Shown: positions 47,191 through 55,057 of the stretch, in pieces
How the letters are laid out: each line of letters begins with the position of its first letter
How positions within the stretch are numbered: the stretch's first letter is position 1
The notes under the pieces: generated by a model
What the model was told of the DNA's origin: nothing
Databases searched by the model: none
Seen by the model: only the letters and a program-made list of their open reading frames with translations
DNA from: Thermus antranikianii DSM 12462
GTDB lineage: Bacteria > Deinococcota > Deinococci > Deinococcales > Thermaceae
Reading direction: 5' to 3'
Assembly: GCF_000423905.1 (NCBI RefSeq)
Contig: NZ_AUIW01000003.1
Location: forward strand, 1-64,000
DNA: 64,000 bases
Program-made: the position numbers and the translations under genes

Positions 47191-47604
47191 ATGCTGGAGA
47201 AGCTTTGGCCCTTCGGCCGGAACCGGGTGCGCAAGGCCCTTGAGGAAGCGCTAGAGCGGGTCTTTAAGGAGGAAGGGGAAACCCTAGAACCCCTTTCGGA
47301 ACTCTCCGAGCACGAGGACCACTACCTCTTGCGGGTAGAGGTTCCGGGCCTGGGCCCCGAGAACCTGGAGGTGCGCCTCGAGGGGGACCAGCTGGTGGTG
47401 GAAGGGGAGAAAAAGGAGGAAAAGCGCACCAAGCACCTCTCGGAGATCCTCTATGGGCGCATCTACCGTTCCTACCTCCTCCCCAAGGACGCCAAGAAGG
47501 AAGGTATTGAAGCCAAGCTCCACAAGGGCGTGCTGGAGGTGAGGATCCCCCGGGAGAAGCGCCCGCCCGAGCCCCCTGTGAGGATCCCCGTGCAGGAAGG
47601 GTAA
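47191..47604 (+). CDS. Small heat shock protein Hsp20 (second copy)
   Basis: 137 residues; alpha-crystallin domain about 36-127 (HYLLRVEVPGLGPENLEVRLEGDQLVVEGEKKEE, RSYLLPKDAKKEGIEAKLHKGVLEVRIPRE). It differs from the first copy in its basic N-terminal arm and looks like a divergent paralogue. GGAGG before the ATG. Ends with a strong terminator. Confidence 0.9.
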   Translation: MLEKLWPFGRNRVRKALEEALERVFKEEGETLEPLSELSEHEDHYLLRVEVPGLGPENLEVRLEGDQLVVEGEKKEEKRTKHLSEILYGRIYRSYLLPKDAKKEGIEAKLHKGVLEVRIPREKRPPEPPVRIPVQEG

Positions 47605-47648
47605 AAACCCCACCAACCCTTGGCCTTCCGCCTTGGGTTGGTGGGTTT
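47605..47648 (+). terminator. Terminator of the chaperone operon
   Basis: Stem AACCCCACCAACCC / GGGTTGGTGGGTT (one bulged C) followed by TTCTTAT. Confidence 0.75.
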
Positions 47649-47660
47649 CTTATCAGGAGC

Positions 47661-47690
47661 GTTGACAATGCTATTGTCAAGTCTTACCCT
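47661..47690 (+). promoter_or_regulatory. Promoter of the histone-fold gene with inverted repeat
   Basis: TTGACA (47662-47667), 17-base spacer, TACCCT (47685-47690). TTGACAAT-GCT-ATTGTCAA (47662-47680) is a perfect palindrome over the -35 box; in the clpB promoter TTGA and TCAAG have the same N11 spacing. Confidence 0.75.
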
Positions 47691-47711
47691 GGTGTGGGGA
47701 GGTGAGCGGGT

Positions 47712-48158
47712 ATGCTGATGAAAATAGCCGAGTTTGAGAAACTCTTCCGCCTGGCTGCAGGCGTGAACATGGACAAAAACGACCTTAAACGCCTTTCCGA
47801 TTTCCTCAGGAACAAGATCTATGACCTCTTGGTGGTGGCGGAGCGCCAGGCCAAGTACAACGGACGGGACATCATCCTTGAACCCGACCTGCCCCTCACC
47901 AAGGGGCTTCAAGAAACCCTAAAGGAGTTCCGGGCCATGGAAACCACCCTGGAGCTCAGGCCCGTGCTGGACGCCTTAGCCTCCTTGCCTCCTTTGGACC
48001 TGGAGATCTCCGAGGAGGTGCGCAACCTGCTTCCCGAGATCGCCGGGGCCCTGGTGGTGGCCTATGCCCGGGTTCTCAAAGAGCTAGACCCCGGGCTTAA
48101 AAACCCTCAGGCCGAGCACCATGAGCGGGCTGAGCGGGTCTTTAACCTCCTTCTCTGA
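47712..48158 (+). CDS. DUF1931 histone-fold protein
   Basis: 148 residues, close to T. thermophilus TTHA1479, whose structure shows two histone folds in one chain. First fold: KNDLKRLSDFLRNKIYDLLVVAERQAKYNGRDIILEPDL; second: LELRPVLDALASLPPLDLEISEEVRNLLPEIAGALVVAYARVLKEL. A basic surface typical of eukaryotic histones is less evident, so DNA binding is uncertain. It has its own palindromic promoter and a GGGGAGGTG site. The next gene starts one base after the stop. Confidence 0.88.
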   Translation: MLMKIAEFEKLFRLAAGVNMDKNDLKRLSDFLRNKIYDLLVVAERQAKYNGRDIILEPDLPLTKGLQETLKEFRAMETTLELRPVLDALASLPPLDLEISEEVRNLLPEIAGALVVAYARVLKELDPGLKNPQAEHHERAERVFNLLL

Positions 48159-48159
48159 G

Positions 48160-48579
48160 ATGAGCCAGAACCTGCTCCTCTCCCTGTACCGCCGGGCTAC
48201 CCGCCTGGTCTTCAACCTGGTGGTGGTGGCCCTTCTCATCGGTCTTTTCGTGGGGGTGGGGCGCACCTTCATGGAGCTGGGCCTCACCCTGAGCGAGCCC
48301 ACGGTGCGCCTGGGCCTTAAGGACCTCGTCACCAACGTCCTGAGCCTGGTCATCGTCCTGGAGTTGGTGCGGGTCTTCGTGGAGTACTTTGAATTCGAAA
48401 GGGTGCGCCTCGAGGTCCTCCTGGAGATCGGCGTGGCCCTGGCCCTGCGGGAACTTCTTCTCCTCCTTTTCGCCGAAAAGCTCTCTGGGGTGGACCTCTT
48501 CTTCTGGACCCTAGGCATCTTGGCCCTGGTGGCCGGGCGTACCCTGGCCGTCCAGTTTTCCCCCAGGAGGCGACCATGA
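48160..48579 (+). CDS. PsiE-like membrane protein (second copy)
   Basis: 139 residues with four membrane helices (about 16-36, 56-76, 84-105, 112-130), same family as the product of 985-1425. The ATG at 48160 overlaps the region right behind the histone stop (TGAGATG), implying re-initiation; a start at 48121 is possible. Possibly a membrane partner in ion or phosphate stress. Confidence 0.75.
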   Translation: MSQNLLLSLYRRATRLVFNLVVVALLIGLFVGVGRTFMELGLTLSEPTVRLGLKDLVTNVLSLVIVLELVRVFVEYFEFERVRLEVLLEIGVALALRELLLLLFAEKLSGVDLFFWTLGILALVAGRTLAVQFSPRRRP

Positions 48580-49049
48580 GGGTGGAGGAAGCGGTTCTTC
48601 CCGGCGTAGGGCGGAAGTACACCATCACGGTGCAAAGCGGCGACCGGATCGTCATCGTGGTCCACCACTCGGGGAAGCGGGAAGTCCAGTACTTTGAGGC
48701 GGGAGAGGAAGACGAGCCCACCATGGCCCTGGACCTCACCGACGAGGAGGCCCGGGAGCTTGGGGCCATCCTGGCTGGGGTGCTCTTCCACCCCGAGGCG
48801 GTGGGGGACACCCAAAGCAAGCTTGGACAGAAGGTCATCGAGTGGATCAAGGTCCTGCCCGGCTCCAAGCTGGTAGGCAAGCGGGTGGGGGAGCTTGCCC
48901 TGCCTCCTGGGGCCCACCTCCTGGCCGTGGACCGCCCGGGGGCTCCCCTGATCCCTCATCCCAGCCCCGACACCCTCCTGGAGATAGGGGACACCCTGGT
49001 GGTGGCGGGAAGCCGTGAGGCCGTGGAAACCCTGAAGAGGACCCTCTGA
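48576..49049 (+). CDS. KhtT-like regulatory subunit of a cation:proton antiporter
   Basis: 157 residues. N-terminal domain (about 1-75, RKYTITVQSGDRIVIVVHHSGKREVQYF) and a C-terminal TrkA-C (RCK-C) domain (about 90-157, KLVGKRVGELALPPGAHLLAVDR...LLEIGDTLVVAGSREAVETL). Such subunits gate antiporters in response to nucleotides. Overlaps the antiporter gene (TGATG). Confidence 0.88.
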   Translation: MRVEEAVLPGVGRKYTITVQSGDRIVIVVHHSGKREVQYFEAGEEDEPTMALDLTDEEARELGAILAGVLFHPEAVGDTQSKLGQKVIEWIKVLPGSKLVGKRVGELALPPGAHLLAVDRPGAPLIPHPSPDTLLEIGDTLVVAGSREAVETLKRTL

Positions 49050-50182
49050 TGCACCCTTCCGTGGAGGCTTTTACCCTGGCCGCAGGGCTTCTGGCCCTGG
49101 GAGCCCTTATTGTCCACAAGGCGGGGCTTCCTCCCCTGCCCGTGTACCTTCTCACGGGGCTATGGATGGGCGAAAGGCTCCCCGTGGAGGAGCTGGAACC
49201 CTTACCTTCCTTGGGGCTTCTTCTCCTCCTTTTCTCCGTGGGGCTGGAGTTCGGCCCCGACCGGCTTAAGGGGCTATCGAGCAAGGCCATCCGGGCAGGC
49301 CTGTACGACACCCTGGCCCTGCCCCTGGGTTTTATCCTGGGACTCCTGGCTGGGTTGGACCTCCGGGGGGCTGCCCTTCTGGCCGGAGCCATCTACATCA
49401 GCTCCAGCGCGGTGATCGTCAAACTCATCATCGACCTGCGCCGGGCAGCCAACCCCGAAAGCGAGGTGGTCCTGGGGGTCTTGGTCCTCGAGGACCTGGT
49501 GGTGGCCATCCTCCTGGCCCTCCTGGGCGGGCACGGCCCCGTGGGCTTCCTTGGAGGGATGGCCTTGGCCCTGGCCTACCTGCTCTTTGCCCGCTTTATC
49601 GGTCCCAAGCTGGTTTCCCGGGTGGGAGGGTTATCCCACGAGCTCATCCTCCTCCTCGGAGCCACCTTCACCACTGGAACCGCCCTGCTCTTCCACGCCA
49701 TCGGGGCCTCGGAAGGCGTGGGTGCGTTTCTCGCCGGGGTCATCGCTGCCGCTTTGGGCCTTCGGGAAAGGCTAGAGCACCTCTTCGGCCCCGTGCGGGA
49801 TCTGGGCGTGGCCCTCTTCTTCCTGGTGGTGGGGGCAAAGGCCCTCAGCCTCTTCCAGGGCTTGACGCCTGCGGTTTTAGTCCTGGCCTTTACCGGGCTT
49901 CTTCTGAAGCTACCCTTAAACCATGCGGGGGGCGCCCGGGTGGGGCTTTCCCGCAAACGCCGGCTCTATAGCGCCTTGTACCTGGTACCCCGGGGGGAGT
50001 TTAACCTGGTCCTGGGAAGTCTGGCCCTGGAACAGGGATATCCCCTGGTGGCCCAGGTGGCGGTGCTCTTGGTGCTTCTTTCCATCCCCTTGGGAGCCCT
50101 CCTCATCCGGTTTGCCCCTGAACTTGGCAGCCTCCTCCTGCGAGAAGCTCCAAGGCCCCGCCGCCCTGCCCGCTCCTCCTAA
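49049..50182 (+). CDS. KhtU-like CPA2 cation:proton antiporter
   Basis: 377 residues with about twelve hydrophobic segments. SVGLEF and a helix with AIYISSSAVIVKLI and LVLEDLVVAILLAL carry the CPA2 Asp/Glu region. Pairs with the KhtT-like subunit encoded just upstream, as in Bacillus KhtTU (K+/H+ efflux). The ion is inferred from the pairing. Confidence 0.88.
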   Translation: MHPSVEAFTLAAGLLALGALIVHKAGLPPLPVYLLTGLWMGERLPVEELEPLPSLGLLLLLFSVGLEFGPDRLKGLSSKAIRAGLYDTLALPLGFILGLLAGLDLRGAALLAGAIYISSSAVIVKLIIDLRRAANPESEVVLGVLVLEDLVVAILLALLGGHGPVGFLGGMALALAYLLFARFIGPKLVSRVGGLSHELILLLGATFTTGTALLFHAIGASEGVGAFLAGVIAAALGLRERLEHLFGPVRDLGVALFFLVVGAKALSLFQGLTPAVLVLAFTGLLLKLPLNHAGGARVGLSRKRRLYSALYLVPRGEFNLVLGSLALEQGYPLVAQVAVLLVLLSIPLGALLIRFAPELGSLLLREAPRPRRPARSS

Positions 50183-50189
50183 GAGACTA

Positions 50190-50195
50190 TATACT
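50190..50195 (+). promoter_or_regulatory. -10 element of the SDH-family protease gene
   Basis: TATACT, six bases before the ATG at 50202, i.e. leaderless internal promoter in the operon. Confidence 0.6.
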
Positions 50196-50201
50196 CTTCC
50201 C

Positions 50202-51035
50202 ATGGAAATCTTCTTCCAGCTCTTTTGGCTCTTCTTCATCCTTTCCGTCCTCACCCCCTACCTGCAACAGCAGATGCTCATGGGGGCCAGGGCCAGGAAG
50301 ATCGCCGAGCTAGAGCGGAAGCGGAAAAGCCGGGTCATCACCCTCATCCACCGCCAGGAGGCTGTAAGCTTTCTGGGAATACCCATAAGCCGTTTCATCA
50401 CCATCGACGACTCAGAGCAGGTCCTAAGGGCCATCCGCCTGACGGACAAGAATGTGCCCATAGACCTCATCCTCCACACCCCAGGAGGCCTGGTCCTGGC
50501 GGCAGAGCAGATCGCCGAGGCCCTACTGCGCCACCCCGCCAAGGTCACGGTTTTCGTGCCCCATTACGCCATGTCCGGGGGTACCCTCATCGCCTTGGCC
50601 GCCGACGAGATCGTCATGGATGAAAACGCCGTCTTGGGCCCCGTGGACCCCCAGCTTGGCCAGTATCCGGCAGCCAGCATTCTCAAGGTGCTGGAAAAGA
50701 AGCCCATCCAGGAGATCGACGACCAGACCTTGATCCTGGCGGATGTGGCGGAAAAGGCCCTGAGGCAAGTGAAGGCCACGGTGAAAAATCTGCTTCTCAA
50801 ACGCATGCCCGAGGAAAAGGCAGAGGAGGTGGCCACCCTCCTCTCCCAAGGCACTTGGACCCACGACTACCCCATCGACGTGGCCCAGGCCCGAGAGATG
50901 GGTCTTCCCGTGAGCACGGAGATGCCCCTCGAGGTCTACGAGCTCATGGACCTCTACCCTCAGGCCCAGGGGGGTAAGCCCAGCGTGCAGTACGTGCCCG
51001 TCCCCTATCGTCACCAGCAGCCCGGGAGGCCTTAG
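50202..51035 (+). CDS. SDH-family (ClpP-class, DUF114) serine proteinase
   Basis: 277 residues. N-terminal membrane helix (about 3-20), then a ClpP/SppA-like fold: DLILHTPGGLVLAAEQIAEALLRHPAKVTVFVPHYAMSGGTLIALAADEIVMDENAVLGPVDPQLGQYPA, with Ser in AMSGG and the PVDPQ segment of the family. Membrane-bound protease of unknown substrate. Adjacent rhomboid suggests membrane proteolysis. Confidence 0.85.
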   Translation: MEIFFQLFWLFFILSVLTPYLQQQMLMGARARKIAELERKRKSRVITLIHRQEAVSFLGIPISRFITIDDSEQVLRAIRLTDKNVPIDLILHTPGGLVLAAEQIAEALLRHPAKVTVFVPHYAMSGGTLIALAADEIVMDENAVLGPVDPQLGQYPAASILKVLEKKPIQEIDDQTLILADVAEKALRQVKATVKNLLLKRMPEEKAEEVATLLSQGTWTHDYPIDVAQAREMGLPVSTEMPLEVYELMDLYPQAQGGKPSVQYVPVPYRHQQPGRP

Positions 51036-51036
51036 G

Positions 51037-51669
51037 GTGTTTCCCCTCTACGACATCAACCACGCCCGCCGGCCCGCTTTCGTGGTCAAGGGCCTGGTGT
51101 TCTTTAACGCCCTGGCCTTTCTCTGGCAACTTTCCGTGGGCCTGGAGTGGTCGGCCCAAGCCTACGGTTTTGTTCCCGCCCTCTTTTTCCAGGATCCTGC
51201 CGGGGAGGGGTATCGCCTTCTCACCAGCATGTTCCTCCACGGGAGCTTTTTTCATATTCTTTCCAATATGTGGTTCCTCTGGGTCTTCGGGGACAACGTG
51301 GAGGACCGTATGGGCCACGGGCGCTTCCTCCTCTTCTACCTCCTGGGGGGGATGGCCGCCGCCTTGGCCCAGGGGCTTTTCTCCCTCACCTCCACCATCC
51401 CCATGATCGGGGCCAGCGGGGCGGTCTCGGCGGTGCTGGGGGCGTATTACGCCCTCTTCCCCAGGGCCTATGTGGTCTCGGTAATCCTCTTCATCTTTCC
51501 CCTCTTCGTAACCCTCCCTGCGGGCTTCTACATCGGATACTGGGCCTTCCTCCAGCTCCTGCAGGGGCTTTTGGGCCTACCCGGGGTGGCCTGGTGGGCC
51601 CACCTGGGGGGGTTCCTTTTCGGCACCCTCACGGCCCGGCGCTTTGCCCCCAGGTGGCGGCGCTGGTAA
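51037..51669 (+). CDS. Rhomboid family intramembrane serine protease
   Basis: 210 residues, six membrane helices. HGSFFHILSNMWFLWVFG (family His/Asn motif), the catalytic GASGAVSAVLG and a final His in WWAHLGGFLFGTL. Cuts membrane proteins. GTG start one base after the previous stop (TAGGGTG). Confidence 0.93.
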   Translation: MFPLYDINHARRPAFVVKGLVFFNALAFLWQLSVGLEWSAQAYGFVPALFFQDPAGEGYRLLTSMFLHGSFFHILSNMWFLWVFGDNVEDRMGHGRFLLFYLLGGMAAALAQGLFSLTSTIPMIGASGAVSAVLGAYYALFPRAYVVSVILFIFPLFVTLPAGFYIGYWAFLQLLQGLLGLPGVAWWAHLGGFLFGTLTARRFAPRWRRW

Positions 51670-51672
51670 ACT
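51667..51672 (+). promoter_or_regulatory. -10 element of the CBS gene
   Basis: TAAACT, seven bases before the ATG; its TAA is the stop codon of the rhomboid gene. Confidence 0.55.
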
Positions 51673-51679
51673 TTAGCCC

Positions 51680-52132
51680 ATGAAGGTAGCCGAACTCATG
51701 ACCCCAAACCCCGACACCATCGGACCAGAGGCCACCCTCGAGGAAGCCGCCCGGCGTATCCTGGAAAAGCGCTACGGTAGCCTGCCCGTGGTGGACCGAG
51801 AGGGATACTTGCTGGGGCTACTCCAGGTGGAGGAGCTCCTCCCCCACCCCGAAAACATCCCCTTCTCCGATGTGGAGGCCCTGCAGCTTTTCGGGGAGTG
51901 GGTAAATGGGGAGTTTTTGGAGGATATCTACCGGCGCTACCAGAAAACGCCAGTAAAAGCGGTTATGCGCACGGATATCCCCCGCCTGCATCCCGAGGAT
52001 CCGGTGGGAAAGGCTTTGGAAACCCTCCTCACCAGCGAGGTACGCCACCTGCCGGTGGTGGATCAAAGCAATAGGGTGGTGGGCATCCTCACCCGGAGCG
52101 ACTTCCTCAAGCTCATCCTAAGGAGGCGGTGA
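51680..52132 (+). CDS. CBS domain pair protein
   Basis: 150 residues: two CBS motifs (about 1-55 with MTPNPDTIGPEATLEEAARRILEKRYGSLPVVD, and 92-148 with VMRTDIPRLHPEDPVGKALETLLTSEVRHLPVVD). Senses adenine nucleotides or ionic strength in other systems. TGATG overlap with napA suggests it regulates that antiporter. Confidence 0.88.
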   Translation: MKVAELMTPNPDTIGPEATLEEAARRILEKRYGSLPVVDREGYLLGLLQVEELLPHPENIPFSDVEALQLFGEWVNGEFLEDIYRRYQKTPVKAVMRTDIPRLHPEDPVGKALETLLTSEVRHLPVVDQSNRVVGILTRSDFLKLILRRR

Positions 52133-53295
52133 TGCACGGAGCTGGGCACATCCTCGAGGTCTTCTACCTCATCCTGGCCGCCCAGGTCATGGCCTTCCTC
52201 TTCAAGCGCCTGAACCAACCCGTGGTTATCGGGGAGGTGCTGGCCGGCATCCTGGTGGGCCCTGCCCTCCTAGGTTGGGTGCACGAGGGAGAGATCCTGG
52301 AGTTCATCGCCGAGCTCGGGGCCATCTTCCTCCTCTTCATGGTGGGCTTGGAAACCCGGCTCAGGGATATCCTGGCCGTGGGCAAGGAAGCCTTCTTGGT
52401 GGCGGTTTTGGGGGTGGCCTTCCCCTTTCTTGGAGGCTACCTTTTTGGCCTGCAAATTGGCTTCGCCACCCTGCCCTCCCTGTTCCTGGGCACCGCCCTG
52501 GTGGCCACCAGCGTGGGGATCACCGCCAGGGTGTTGCAGGAACTCGGGGTGCTTTCCCGCCCCTACGCCCGCATTATCCTGGGAGCTGCGGTCATCGACG
52601 ACGTGCTGGGTCTCATCGTCCTGGCGGTGGTGAACGGGGTAGCCAAAACAGGGCAGGTGGAAACAGGGGCTATCCTGCAGCTCATCCTCCTTTCCGTGGC
52701 CTTCGTGGGCCTGGCGGTGGCCCTTTCGCCCCTTTTCGCCCGCTTGCCCTTAGAAAAACTCCCTGTGGGTAGCCCTGTGGGCTTCGCCCTGGCCCTGGGC
52801 ATCGGGATGGCTGCCCTGGCGGCCTCCATCGGCCTTGCCCCTATCGTGGGTGCATTCCTCGGAGGGATGCTCCTTTCAGAGGTGCGGGAGAAGTACCGGC
52901 TGGAAGAACCCGTGTTCGCCATAGAAAGCTTCCTGGCTCCCCTCTTCTTCGCCATGGTGGGGGTGCGGCTGGAACTCGCCGCCCTCATCTCCCCTGCCAC
53001 CTTGGTGGCGGGGACCGTGGTCACGGTGATCGCCATCCTGGGCAAGGTCCTGGGGGGGTTCCTGGGCTCCTTGACCCAAGGGGTACGTTCTGCCCTCACC
53101 GTGGGAGTGGGCATGGCCCCTCGAGGGGAGGTGGGGTTGATCGTGGCTGCCTTGGGACTTGCGGCGGGAGCCGTCAACGAGGAGGAGTACGCCATCGTCC
53201 TCTTCATGGTGGTCTTCACCACCCTCTTCGCCCCCTTCGCCCTCAAGCCCCTTATCGCCTGGACGGAAAAGGGGCTTCGCCAGGCTAAGGAATAG
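52132..53295 (+). CDS. napA: Na+/H+ antiporter NapA
   Basis: 387 residues, the CPA2 antiporter NapA of Thermus with about 13 helices. The ion-binding Asp pair is in AAVIDDVLGLIVLAV (about 156-157). FLLFMVGLETRL and PIVGAFLGGMLLSEVREKYRLEEP are family segments. Exchanges Na+ for protons, important for pH and sodium tolerance. ATG with AAGGAGG upstream. Confidence 0.95.
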   Translation: MHGAGHILEVFYLILAAQVMAFLFKRLNQPVVIGEVLAGILVGPALLGWVHEGEILEFIAELGAIFLLFMVGLETRLRDILAVGKEAFLVAVLGVAFPFLGGYLFGLQIGFATLPSLFLGTALVATSVGITARVLQELGVLSRPYARIILGAAVIDDVLGLIVLAVVNGVAKTGQVETGAILQLILLSVAFVGLAVALSPLFARLPLEKLPVGSPVGFALALGIGMAALAASIGLAPIVGAFLGGMLLSEVREKYRLEEPVFAIESFLAPLFFAMVGVRLELAALISPATLVAGTVVTVIAILGKVLGGFLGSLTQGVRSALTVGVGMAPRGEVGLIVAALGLAAGAVNEEEYAIVLFMVVFTTLFAPFALKPLIAWTEKGLRQAKE

Positions 53296-54925
53296 CCCGG
53301 TAGGCCGCGTAGGCGGAAAGCACCTGGGCTAGGTACTCCCGGGGCTCATCCCGCTCCTGGAAGCGAAGGAAGGCGTAAAGACCGCCTTCCCGGGCGATGC
53401 CCCTCAGGGTGTAGCCAACGCCTCCGTTATAGGCGGTTACGGCGCAGGCCACCTGTTCCAGGCCCCTATAGGCGGCGCACCTATCCATAAGCCAGCGCAG
53501 GTAGCGGGCGGCGTAGCGGATGCTGGCCTCGGGGTCAAAGGGATCGGCAGGAGGCTCTCCCAGCATCCGGGCCACATCCTCCCAGGTGCTCCTAAGAAAC
53601 TGGCCCAGGCCCAAGGCTCCCGTGGGGCTTACCGCCAGAGGGTCAAAGCGGCTTTCCACGTGGAGGAGGGCATAAAGCAGATTGGGGTCTAAGCCTTCCT
53701 TCCCGGCATAGGCCTCCACCCATTCCCGGTAGGGGCGGGGGTAGGCCAAGAGGGTGGGCCAGGCTGCCCGGATCCCCTCCCGGTAAGCCCCAAGGCGGTA
53801 CAGCAAGGGCACCAAGGCAGGCCAGTCCCCAGGCCTTTGCCAAAGGGCGTAGCGCACCACCCCCCGGGCCCAGGCCTCCTTGCCGAAAGCCACCAGGGCC
53901 TCCACCAAGGAAGCCTCTGGAGGCGGCGAGGAAGAAGGTGCCGGGGGTGGAGGCAGGGGCTCCTTCCCCAGGAGAAGGCCTAGCCCCCCTTGCACCAGGT
54001 CCAAGGCTTCCCTCCGGGATTCGGCTAAGCCCAGCTCCCCCGCCAGGATGTAGGCCCGAAGGGCAGCGTCGTCCGCATATGGGCTCGTGCCCCGGGCCAG
54101 GTCCAGATAAAGGGCCAGGGCCTCCTTCTTCAACCCCTGCCGTTCCAGAAGACCCGTGGCCCGCCAAATCCCCTGGGGGATGCTCTGCCGGTAGGCCTCC
54201 ACCGCCTCGAGGACCCTTCCCATCTCCTCCAGGATCCGCCCCTGGGCGTAGCGGCTTTCCGGATGGGGGTAGCGGGCCAAGGCCTCCAGGGCCTCCTCGA
54301 GGTGTTCCCCTGACGGGGAAGCAGCCCTTCGCCCAAGCCGCCAAAGGGCGTAACCCAGGCCCAGGTACCCCCTGGGGTCCCGCCTGGCCCACTCCCGGTA
54401 AAAGGGCAAAGCCTCCCCATAGCGCCCTAGCCGGAAAAACGCCTGGGCGCGGAGATCGGGACGCACCCCCAGGGGAAGAACCCGCAAAAGAGCCTCGTAG
54501 GCCCGCCCCTGGAAGAGGGCTTCCCAAAGCCTCTCCCCTTCCCCCAGGGAAAGGAGGGCGGCCACCGCTTCCTCCTCGGGCAAAAGCTTTTGCCAAGCGG
54601 AAAAGGCCCGGGGGTCCTGGGCTTTCTGAAGGAGGAAAGCGGCCTTGCGCCAGGCGGCTTTCGCTTCCCAGCCCGGCTCAAAGGCCCGCACCTCCTCCAA
54701 GAAGAGGGCGTAGCGCCAGGCGTACTCCGCCCGCTCCGCCAAGGGCACCTCCTCCCGGTCCACAAGCAGCCAGCCCGAAAGCATCCGGGCATACCCTTCC
54801 CCTCCCAAGGCCACCTGGCGCACCTCCTCTGTCACGCCCCTTTCCAGGCTGGCAAAGGGCTCAGGTAAAGCCTGGCTCCGGCAAGAGGTAAGGGCAATCC
54901 AGGAAAGGACGAGAAGCCACCGCAC
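53285..54925 (-). CDS. Lytic transglycosylase (SLT domain) with TPR-like helices
   Basis: 546 residues, N-terminal signal with lipobox-like ALTSC. Helical superhelix of repeats (about 30-400), then a C-terminal SLT domain: catalytic Glu in LLHVESRFDPLAVSPTGALGLGQFL, and VTAYNGGVGYTLRG. Cleaves peptidoglycan glycan strands. Overlaps napA tail-to-tail by 11 bases. Confidence 0.9.
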   Translation of the reverse strand: MRWLLVLSWIALTSCRSQALPEPFASLERGVTEEVRQVALGGEGYARMLSGWLLVDREEVPLAERAEYAWRYALFLEEVRAFEPGWEAKAAWRKAAFLLQKAQDPRAFSAWQKLLPEEEAVAALLSLGEGERLWEALFQGRAYEALLRVLPLGVRPDLRAQAFFRLGRYGEALPFYREWARRDPRGYLGLGYALWRLGRRAASPSGEHLEEALEALARYPHPESRYAQGRILEEMGRVLEAVEAYRQSIPQGIWRATGLLERQGLKKEALALYLDLARGTSPYADDAALRAYILAGELGLAESRREALDLVQGGLGLLLGKEPLPPPPAPSSSPPPEASLVEALVAFGKEAWARGVVRYALWQRPGDWPALVPLLYRLGAYREGIRAAWPTLLAYPRPYREWVEAYAGKEGLDPNLLYALLHVESRFDPLAVSPTGALGLGQFLRSTWEDVARMLGEPPADPFDPEASIRYAARYLRWLMDRCAAYRGLEQVACAVTAYNGGVGYTLRGIAREGGLYAFLRFQERDEPREYLAQVLSAYAAYRAIP

Positions 54926-55057
54926 ATCCCCACCCTAAGGGAAAAAGGTGAGAAACCCGAAGGTGACCCCACGGCCGAGGCCTTGAGAAGGCATGGCTTC
55001 CCTCGGCAATAGCCCCCTGGCAAAACCCGGGGGAGTGGGCGTAGCCTGGTAAGGCCT

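Noticed and set aside
54990-55040. Terminator between the lytic transglycosylase and dnaB genes
   Set aside because: A CCCCC/GGGGG hairpin exists, but the two genes are divergent here, so no transcript needs to end; left unassigned.
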